64,000 bases of DNA from Fragum whitleyi (Eukaryota > Mollusca > Bivalvia > Cardiida > Cardiidae). The first letter of the stretch is position 1, and each line of letters begins with the position of its first letter. The notes under the pieces are model-generated. The model worked only from the letters and a program-made list of their open reading frames with translations, ran no database searches and was not told the DNA's origin. The DNA lies in assembly GCA_948146395.1 (NCBI GenBank), contig OX411552.1, positions 54,300,399-54,364,398 on the forward strand. The letters are read 5' to 3'. Shown here piece by piece: positions 45,055 to 64,000 of the stretch. Made by a program: the position numbers and the translations under genes.

Positions 45055-45480
45055 ATAGAGGATAATCGTTTGTTTAAGTGTAAGATCGATTTATATTTCA
45101 TTAAGTGAACAACAAAAGCTATATTTTCACGAGTGGCAGAGCCACGAGTGAAAATATAGCTTTTGTTTTTCATGAAATGAAATATTAATCGATCTTACCC
45201 GAAAAACAAACGATTATTCTATTTCTTTAATGCAAAAATGAGACAAAATGTGAAATTTCTAGGACATATTTTCGTAAAGCGCGTCATTTTGCGCGTGATT
45301 GCTATGCAACGTTCATTGTGACGTCACTTATTTCGCCCCGCATAGATGACGTCAGATAGGATGAAATGCACAAAAGCAGGGTAAAAGATTTTGATAATTT
45401 CACTGCTTTTGCGGTGAGTTTATTAAGTGATAATCTACCGTTATTTCTCGATAAACCACCGAAAAGCATTAAAGAAATGT
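45055..45480 (+). mobile_element. Repeat family B, copy 1 (with two CRE palindromes)
   Basis: About 425 bp, nearly the same as 55572-55998. It contains an inverted-repeat head (aagctatattttcacgag, then a loop and its partner) and two TGACGTCA sequences (gtgacgtcac and atgacgtcag, at about 45319-45356). It ends at accgaaaagcattaaagaaa. Confidence 0.8.
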
Positions 45481-45667
45481 CTATACCGATATTGCATTTC
45501 TTGAATTTTCGTTTGATATTACATGTTACTTTTTATTATCTATTAAAGACTATTTTATCTTACATAGAGTTGTTTTGTTTTGTTTTTTATCTTGACTATT
45601 TGTATATTGGTCACCTGAGTGTCTGCTTTGGTTATGCTTTAAAAACACAAATGTGAAGTATCTTTTT

Positions 45668-47351
45668 AGCTCACCTGAGCACGAAGTGCTCATGTGAGCT
45701 ATTGTGATCACCTTTCATCCGGCATCCGTCCGTCGGTCGTCCGTCGTCCGTCAACAATTTCTTTAAACGACATCTCCTCCTTAACTACTGGGCCGATTTA
45801 CACCAAATTTTACAGAAATGTTGATTAGGTGATCCCCTTCTAAAATAGCTAAAAGAATTGAAATCCATGAAAAACTCTGGTTGCTATGGCAACAAACAGT
45901 GAAATTTTAAGAAAATCTTTAAAATTCTTCTTCTTCTCAACCAGTAGTCATACAGACTTAAAACTTGGCATGGATGATCAGTTCATAGACCTGAATTGAA
46001 TAAGCTAAAATCATATCTTTTGGGCCACCAGGTGCGGAGCACCAGGGGGGAGGGGGTAGTACTTTGGGTAAATTTTGTAATCTTCAAGCTGCTTCTTCTT
46101 CGGAACCAGGAGCCCTACAGACTTGAAAATTAGCATGGATGATCAGCTCATAGACCTGAATAAAAATAGCTAAAACCATATCTGTTGGGCTGCCAGGTGT
46201 GGAGCACCAGGGGGGAGAGGGTAGTACTTTTGTGAAAATTTTGTAATCTTTAACCTTCTTCTTCTGATGAATCAGGAGCCTGACAGATTTGAAAATTGGC
46301 ATGGATGATCAGTATATGGACCTTTATTAAAATAGCTAAAATCATGACTGTAGATTCACCAGGTGCGGAGCACCAGGGGGGAGAGGGTAGTACTTTTATG
46401 AAAATTTTGTAATCTTTAACCTTCTTCTTCTTCTGAACCACAAGCTCTACAGACTTGAAAATTGGCATGGAGGATCAGCTCATAGACCTTAATAAAAATA
46501 GCTAAAATCATTACTGTAATGCCACCAGGTGCGGAGCACCAGGGGGGAAGGGGTAGTACTTTTGTGAAAATTTTGTAACTTTAACCTTCATCTTCTAAAA
46601 TAACCAGGAGCCCTTCAGACTCCAATATTGGCATGGATGATAAGCATATGGATCTTAAATATAATAGCTAAAAGCATGAATGTAGGGCCACCAGATGCGG
46701 AGCATTAGGGGGGAGGGGGTAGTACTTTGGATCAATTTTGAAATCTTTAACCTTATTCTTCTCCTGGATCAGGACCCTACAGACTTGAAAATTGTAATGG
46801 GTGATCAATATATTGACATTAATAAAAATAGCTAAAATCATGACTGTAGGGTCACCAGGTGCTGAGTGTCTTGGGGAGGGGGTAGTACTTTGGATCATTT
46901 TTTAAATCTTTAAACTTCTAATGAACCAGGAGTCCTACAGACTTGAAAATTGGTATGAATGATCAGCATATGGACATCAATTGAATTAGCTAAAATCATG
47001 ACTGTAGATTCACCAGGTGCAGAGCATCTTGGGGGAGGGGGAGTGCTTTGTTGAGAATTTTGAATCCTTACAGCCTTTATATTTGACATGGATTGATCAA
47101 CTCATTAAAGAAAACTTTAAAACTCTCAGACTCAGCCTGTATATCTGGCATTGATTAGCTGATCACAGACCTTTTATGAAAAAAGCATAAATAAATAATG
47201 ACCAGGTGAGGAGCAGAGGGGGGGGGGGGGATTATTTCAAATGTTATCTGATTGAATAAGTGAAAATCTCTTTTTCTTTGGTTGCATGGACATACCTAGG
47301 TAATGAAGCTTTTTCTCAGGTGAGCGACCCAGGGCCAACGGCCCTCTTGTT
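45668..47351 (+). mobile_element. Pearl-like element, ~166-bp units
   Basis: 5' hairpin agctcacctgagcacgaagt then gctcatgtgagct, gtccgtcggtcgtccgtcgt, and about seven units with ggtgcggagcaccagggggg and acagacttgaaaattggcat. The 3' end is aggtgagcgacccagggcca then acggccctcttgtt. Confidence 0.88.
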
Positions 47352-47804
47352 CTATTTTAATATCAGCCTGTAAACAAAGATCTGTTTCTCTGACTTTAGA
47401 ATTTAAATCTTTTTCAGACTTGAAAATCTCAGATAAGTTTTTATATGCAAACAGTGTATATCTGCTCATTTGTTTCTGCCAAAGAAATTGCCCTGAAACT
47501 TAAAACATGTTTTTGTGACCATAATATCTGCTGCTAGACAAAGACTTGTTACTCTGACATTTAGTTAGCCTTCAAAGCTCTAATAAAAACCAAGGAGTCT
47601 ATTCGAATCATATCTATTAGAAGGATGTGGAGGTTTATTAGAGGTTACAGCTGTTCCCACGTAGAAAAGTGACAAAAATGCCAAATACCAGAGATTTACT
47701 ATGACAGCAAAGTCAAGATCAAAACGAGTTCAAACTATTGGTTATGTTTTTACATCAGGGTTATATCTATTTGAACTCAAAGTAAATGCCCCAATGACCA
47801 TAAA

Positions 47805-48050
47805 TTAGCCCTTGTCATGCTGAATAAATTTTGGCTAAAAATTTGCATCAAAATCAAAGGGCAAAAAGCACTGAAAGTCCAAACTGTAGGTTAATTTTTA
47901 TTTGAAAAACTAAATCTATTGACAATTCTGGTCAAAAAGTGAGAAACAGGTGGTGTAGACTAACATCAGGCTGCACTTATGTGCAGGCTGATGTTTGTCT
48001 ATTGCTCTTGCCAAAGCAGGAATATTCCGGGTTCAGCATGACAAGGGTTG
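47805..48050. mobile_element. MITE family A, copy 5
   Basis: ttagcccttgtcatgctg and gttcagcatgacaagggt then tg bound 246 bp. It lies in the spacer of the large inverted repeat. Confidence 0.8.
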
Positions 48051-49304
48051 AAATTAAGATTCCAGATAAAATTTGTTTGTTTGTTTGAATGAGGTTTTAC
48101 AACGCTTTCAACAATCCAGATAAAACTCCTTACTCTGTTATAGTATCGCTCAATATCAAGGGCGTAACTACCGTAACACACATTACACAAGTGCATAATA
48201 GAAATAAATCGTTTTCCAAAAATGTCGTTGATGGTCATAACATTGAAACTATAATGTTTTGATTATTCACCAACCCTCAAATCATATAAAAGGGGAGTGT
48301 ACTGATGACATTCATCTTTTTTCACAGTCCACATATCACCTTTATCCTATTTATTTCATGTTGGTTTGCCTTCTGAGTGCATATAAATTAAAAAATTCTA
48401 GTTAAGCCTATGAGTATTAAATAATTATGTGAAAAATTGAAGAAAGTGAAAGAAATTCATTGAAACAAAATTTAAATCTAGCAGGACATGGGTAAATATG
48501 CCAAATATTATTTCTTTAAACTTTACACATGACTTGTGTAATAGGAGTTGTGCCCAAACATCACAATATTTGTGTGTTTTGATTGGCTGAAAACTTGGTT
48601 TTATTCACCAATGAAAACAATTTGAGTACACAGTTCTGCAAGCTTCCAAAAAATGTAGTCCCATAACATATCAGCTTCTTTGTTGACAAATCTTTTCATT
48701 TTTGCTTCCTGATATTGAATTATAAGATATGAAGAGAATATTTGTTGATTTCGTGGAGGAATGAAACTAAAGACCTAATCACACAGGGTAGGTAACGTTA
48801 AATTGTTCTTTCAAGCCAGATCTCAGCCAGGCACAGTCTTTCTGTTAATACTAGAAAAGTTGTCCAAATATCTGACTAGAAATTTATCTTTATCTACATT
48901 AATCTTTTCAAATGACAGGTGGACCACCTTTGCCACATTATTTTCAAATCCTTTCTAAAATGTAGAAGTTATGGAAAAAGATTTGACATTGACCTCCAGT
49001 GTTGCCATTTTTTGAAAGGAACCATCCTTGTGATAGTGTGCAAAAAAAAACACAATGCATTTTATAAATAGAATATCAAATTTGTGCTCATAAATTACCA
49101 AAATTGTCATATTTTCTATGACACTAATTGATTGATATCGACCAAACTACACTGGAGTGATCTTTGGGTGACTAAAACTGTGGACTTGAGCACAATAATG
49201 GGGATATTTGGAGCCAATTTTCATTCAGTCCCTTTTCAATTATACATTTATTATGTGTATGTCGAAATAATTTGATGAAAACTGGACTCTATCTTAATAC
49301 CAAG

Positions 49305-50662
49305 AACAAGAGGGCCGTTGGCCCTGGGTCGCTCACCTGAGAAAAAAGCTTCATTACCAAGGTATGTCCATGCAACCACAGAAAAAGAGATTTTCACTTA
49401 TTCAATCAGATAACATTTGAAATAATCCTCCCCCCCCCTCTGCTCCTTCCCTGGTCATTATTTATTTAAGCCTTTTTCATAAAGGTATGTGATCAGCTAA
49501 TCTATGCCAGATATACAGGCTGAGTCTGAGACTTTTAAAGTTTTCTTTAATGAGTTGATCAATTCAAGTCAACTATTGTAGGGATTCAAAATTCTCAACA
49601 AAGCACTCCCCCCCTCCCCCAAGATGCTCTGCACCTGGTGAATCTACAGTCATGATTTTAGCCAATTCAATTAATGTCCATATGCTGATCATCCATAACA
49701 ATTTCAAGTCTGTAGGTCTCCTGGTTCATTAGAAGAAGTTTAAAAATTTCAAAAATTATCCAAAGTACTACCCCCTCCCCAAGACACTCAGCACCTGGTG
49801 ACCCTACAGTCATGATTTTAGCTATTTTTATTAATGTAAATATATTGATCGCCCATGACAATTTTCAAGTCTGTAGGGTTCCTGATCCAGGAGAAGAATA
49901 AGATTAAAGATTTCAAAATTGATCCAAAGTACTACCCCCTGTCCCCTAATGCTCCGCATCTGGTGGCCCTACATTCATGATTTTAGCTATTTTATTTTAG
50001 ATCCATATGCATATCATCCATGCCAATATTGAAGTCTGTAGGGCTCCTGGTTCATTAGAAGATGAAGATTAAAGTTACAAAATTTTCACAAAAGTACTAC
50101 CCCCTCCGCACCTGGTGGCATTACAGTCATGATTTTAGCTATTTTTATAAAGGTCTATGAGCTGATCATCCATGCCAATTTTCAAGTCTGTAGGGCTTGT
50201 GGTTCAGAAGAAGGTTAAAGATTACAAAATTTTCACAAAAGTACTACCCTCTCCACCTTGGTGCTCCGCACCTGGTGAATCTACAGTCATGATTTTAGCT
50301 ATTTTTATAAAGGTCTATGAGGTGATCATCCATGCAAAATTTTAAGGCTGTAGGCCTTCATGTTCAGAAGAAGAAGAAGGTTAAAGATTACAAAATTTAC
50401 CCAAAGTACTACCCCCTCCCCCCTGGTGCTCCGCACCTGGTGGCCCAACAGATATGATTTTAGCTATTTTTATTAAGGTCTATGAGCTGATCATCCATGC
50501 CAAATTTCAAGGCTGCAAACAGAAGAAGAATTCTTGTTCAGAAGAAGAAGAATTTTAAAGATTTTCTTAAATCTTTAACTTTGGTTGCCATAGCAACCAG
50601 AGTTTTTCACCGATTTCAATTCTTTTAGCAATTCTTAAAGGGGACCACCTAAGGAACATTTC

Positions 50663-50694
<32 letters not shown>

Positions 50695-50787
50695 TAGGAG
50701 GAGATGTCGTTTAAAGAAATTGTTGACGGACGCCGGACAAAAGGTGATCACAATAGTTCACTTGAGCACGTTGTGCTCAGGTGAGCT
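49305..50787 (-). mobile_element. Pearl-like element, inverted partner of 45668-47351
   Basis: Reads as the reverse complement of the same family: it starts aacaagagggccgttggccc then tgggtcgctcacctgag and ends gttgtgctcaggtgagct. Its units carry tggtgctccgcacctggtg and catgattttagctattttta. Confidence 0.88.
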
Positions 50788-50799
50788 AAAAAGTAAATC

Positions 50800-50872
50800 T
50801 GCAGACAGACTGATAAAACATAATCTCTTTACCTCCTGTTAGGAGAGATTGTGTTTTATCATTCTGTCTGCA
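50800..50872. repeat. Hairpin with ~32-bp arms
   Basis: tgcagacagactgataaaac then ataatctctt pairs with agagattgtgttttatca then ttctgtctgca, with few mismatches. It lies just outside the end of the 49305-50787 element. Confidence 0.8.
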
Positions 50873-51092
50873 AAAATAATGACCTATTGAAACATCAATT
50901 TATAACGGGTTGAGTGTTGAAATTACTTAATGGGCTACACAAACATTGTAACTTCAGTTTGATTAATCTGTAAATACAATGTATAGGTTGCCCACTGTAG
51001 ACTACTATTAATGTTATATTTCTATGATATTTTAATATCAGATTGGGTGTTCCATGACAGAGGTTAGGAGTGATGGCTAATATCACTTTTTT

Positions 51093-51150
51093 GATGGCTC
51101 AGTGCAAAACGGTTGTAACTGCCTACAACTTATTTCACTCTGAGCCATTT
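51093..51150. repeat. Foldback family G, truncated copy
   Basis: gatggctcagtgcaaaacgg then ttgtaactgcctac is nearly identical to the left arm of 54865-54938. The right arm is mostly lost (cactctgagccat). Confidence 0.65.
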
Positions 51151-51375
51151 AATTGTTCTTTAACAATTATTTATCCTTAGATTGTCACGTGTGGAAATAA
51201 CAATTTTAAACTTGGTTATGTGGAATGCCTTATTTAATTCCAAAACAGAAACAACTATTTTTAATACAATAAATATTGCACAAAATATTTGGTTGAATGA
51301 GGAACCAGCTGATTAACAAAATTATAATATCATATTCTTATCTCAACAAATAGATGCAAAACACTAATGCCTATG

Positions 51376-52527
51376 AACTAGAAAGCCATGAATGGCTTGA
51401 GTCGCTCCACAGGCTTGAAATTCTTGTAAAAGCAAATAAATGTTTTGACTAGATTTTTAGATATTTGGGGTTCTACTGATGTTGAAAATGATTTTCAAAA
51501 TTTCAACTATATAACAGATAGAGAAATGACCTCTGCTATTAAAAGACATATTTTTCATCAAATCAAAATAATTTTTGACTGCATGATAATGGGTCACCCA
51601 AAGATCATACCAAAAATGTTTGATTGATATCCATCATTTACATTCTGAGAAAATGTTTTTCATAGTTTCCACTATTTAACATATTGAGAATTGACCTCCA
51701 CCCATAAAATGTTTATTTTTCATCCAATCAAAATAATTTTTGGTACACTGATATCCAAAAATCAAATTCTGAGAAAATGATTTTCAAAGTTTCCACTATA
51801 TAACTTATAGAGAAATGACCTCCGCCCATAAAATACATATTTTTCATCCAATCACAATGATTTTTTGTAAACTGATAAAGGGTCACTCAAGGATCATTCA
51901 AGTGAAATTTGGTTGATTTCCATCAGTTACATCCTGAGAAAATGATTTTCAAAGTTTCCACTATATAACATATAGAGAAATGACCTCCGCCCATAAAATA
52001 CATATTTTTCATCCAATCACAATGATTTTTTCTAGGCTGATAGAGGGTCACTCAAGGATCATTCAAGTGAAATTTGGTTGATATCTATCACTTAGATTAA
52101 GAGAAAATGATTTTCAAAGTTTCCACTATATAAAATTTAGAGAAATGACCTCCGCCCATAAAATGCATATTTTCCATCCGATCACAATGATTTTTTGTAG
52201 ACTGATAAAGGGTCACCCAAGGATTATTCATGTAAAATTTAATTGGTATCCATTGATTAGAATCTGAGAAAACTCACTTTTTACCATATTTGGAAATAAG
52301 CCACGCCCATTAAATCCATGTTTTTCATTAGATCAAAATTTCTTGAACAACTTTGAAAGAGGGTCACCCAAGGATAATTCCTGTGAACTTTGGTTGAAAT
52401 CCATCCAGTAGTTTCTGAGGAGAAGATTTTTAAAGAAAAGTTTACGACCGGACGGACGGACGGACGGACGCACGACGGACACAACGCCATGACAATAGCC
52501 CCAGTGGCTTTCAGCCAGTGGAGCTAA
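51376..52527 (-). mobile_element. Pearl-like element, ~150-bp units
   Basis: Read on the - strand it begins agctccactggctgaaagcc, then has a (GTCC)n tract (gacggacggacggacgga on +, 52447-52470), about six units with tatagagaaatgacctccgc and caaagtttccactatataac on +, and ends with the hairpin agccatgaatggct (51385-51398). Confidence 0.8.
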
Positions 52528-52733
52528 AGACTATTCTATTCACTTCTGGCAGCTGTCTAACACCATTCAGATATTCAATTATTAAGCATTTTAGCAATAA
52601 TCAACCAAATACAATTTTCACTCCTAATTGAAAGAAATTATACGCAACTATAAAAATGCATAAAGAAATGAGGGAAATGAATCATAATCTAAAGGAGAAA
52701 ATGATCTAACTCTTGTTTCTCTCTTCCCTTATT

Positions 52734-53010
52734 TTGCCCCCGTCATAGTGCAGTTGGTAGAGTGTGGAACTGTCAGTCTAGAGGATCTGGTTTGATCCCC
52801 AACAGCAGCACACATCCTTTCTGACTATTTGTCTCTCACAAATGGGTTGATAATCGTAGAACTATGTAGGATAGCAGCTGGAGGCTAGGAAAGGATCTAA
52901 TAGTGGTACTGGTGTGAGAAATACCAGGAATCCATTGTTTGGTGCTCAAGCCGCCAGGATATAACTGAAAGAATGTTGAAAGCAGCATTTTAACCATATT
53001 CAAACAATTT
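52734..53010 (+). mobile_element. tRNA-derived SINE with target-site duplication
   Basis: The head has an A-box-like tagtgcagttggtagag and a B-box-like ggtttgatcccc at tRNA-like spacing. A conserved body follows (ggtactggtgtgagaaatac, caggaatccattgtttggtg). Flanks cttcccttatt (52723-52733) and cttccctcatt (53011-53021) look like an 11-bp target duplication with one change. Not a functional tRNA: no cloverleaf acceptor stem was found. Confidence 0.75.
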
Positions 53011-53139
53011 CTTCCCTCATTGCTTATAAATGCCTAAATTAACATGCTAGGATTCCGTTTTCTGACAATTTTAGAACAACAATTGTTTGCCTTTCTAAGT
53101 GTCTGTAGAAAAGGGAATCTATAGCATAGATCGGAAGAT

Positions 53140-53542
53140 AATCATTTGTTTCAGGAATAAATTAATTTATATAATATTGAGAGAGAACAACCAAAAGCTA
53201 TATTTTCACGAGTGGTAGAGCAACAGGTAAAAATATAGCTTGAGTTGTTCACAAAAGTAAATATCAATCCATTTTACTCAAAATACAATAATTAAACTAT
53301 TTCTTCATGACAAAAAATGTGAAAACTTAGGGACATTTTAGGAAAGTGCGCCATTTTCCACATGATTGCCCTGCACATTCATGATGATATCATTTTATGC
53401 CCTGCTTTTTGATTTATTGTCAGATAGGGTGAAATTAACAAAATTGGGGTATTAGTTTTTGATAATTTGATTAGTTAGGCACAGAGTTTATCAAATGCTA
53501 ATTTATTGATATTGCTTGATAATCCACCAAAAAGTGTTTAAT
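53140..53542 (+). mobile_element. Repeat family B, diverged copy
   Basis: Keeps aagctatattttcacgagtg then gtagag and the order of landmarks of 45055-45480, but has lost both TGACGTCA palindromes and many CpGs. Confidence 0.65.
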
Positions 53543-53698
53543 TAAGTGGAATGGTAATAGTTCCACAAAGTTTCTGAAGTAATGAACTTTAACAGTGTTA
53601 ACCGAGGTTTCCTAATAATTTTAGGAAACCTCGGTCAACACTGTGAAAGATAATGAGTTCCGAAATGTTACAGAACTATTACAGGTCCACTACCTTAA
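53543..53698. mobile_element. MITE family F, copy 2
   Basis: Foldback: aacagtgttaaccgaggttt then cctaa pairs with ttaggaaacctcggtcaaca then ctgt. The right end is ggtccactacctta. It lies 73 bp past the WDR7 stop, so it may be within the 3' UTR. Confidence 0.8.
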
Positions 53699-53771
53699 GG
53701 AACCAATATTATCGTCAATAATATTGTCGCAATATGGTCTGTGACATGTTCTATTAAACACTCAAGCACTT

Positions 53772-63931
<10,160 letters not shown>

Positions 63932-64000
63932 CTGAAATATACATAAAAGATTCAGGTACTAAACACACACAAAAAAACCTACAAGTAATTGGCTTCTAAT

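Larger units (their letters stand above)
37334..53771. other. Intergenic region between KIF28-like and WDR7 stop codons
   Basis: 16.4 kb between two convergent genes. It contains pearl-like elements, MITEs, a SINE and a long palindrome, listed separately. Unassigned AT-rich stretches include 37670-38270, 41080-41640, 42420-43080, 44450-44700, 48120-49300 and 52530-52720. No ORF has a recognisable product. Confidence 0.65.

Noticed and set aside
52741..52812. Functional tRNA gene
   Set aside because: A- and B-box-like sequences are present, but no closed acceptor stem was found and a SINE body with target duplication follows.

Overview
The window is animal nuclear DNA: AT-rich, with short exons bounded by GT/AG sites, kilobase-scale introns and dense short repeats. 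The repeat content points to a bivalve mollusc. Many elements have a (GTCC)n/(GGAC)n microsatellite, a core of about 145-170 bp tandem units and a terminal hairpin, the layout known from bivalve 'pearl' elements. The species cannot be named from the sequence alone. No prokaryotic features, rRNA, functional tRNA gene or CRISPR array is present, and no intact transposase or reverse transcriptase was seen.

Two protein-coding genes are present, both as 3' (C-terminal) parts, in tail-to-tail orientation. On the + strand, 788-37333 holds eight in-phase exons (443 codons plus stop) of a kinesin-3 family tail that best fits KIF28. Its introns reach 10.8 and 14.8 kb. On the - strand, 63931-53772 holds twelve in-phase exons (786 codons plus stop) of WDR7 (rabconnectin-3 beta), ending in WD40 repeats and a true stop. 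The 16.4 kb between them (37334-53771) has no supported gene.

The rest is repeats. 1-37 kb (KIF28 introns): small inverted-repeat elements, short tandem arrays, a TTAA-flanked 2.3 kb DNA-transposon-like insert (18401-20679) and a 6.3 kb tandem array (21321-27677) of ~145-bp monomers that contains a three-copy 1,590-bp higher-order repeat. 37-54 kb (intergenic): pearl-like elements, two of which (45668-47351 and 49305-50787) form a large inverted repeat, a 152-bp near-perfect palindrome (42267-42418) and a tRNA-derived SINE with target-site duplication. 54-64 kb (WDR7 introns): several MITE families, a long hairpin, and local duplications of exon edges.

The observations most worth following are: (i) exon ends with their splice sites copied into the adjacent intron, five times beside one WDR7 exon, once beside another and twice beside a KIF28 exon; (ii) the higher-order satellite inside a gene; (iii) a family of small foldbacks whose stems vary while pairing is kept; (iv) very dense direct RGGTCA nuclear-receptor half-sites in the tandem arrays. 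I saw no clearly new multi-gene system.
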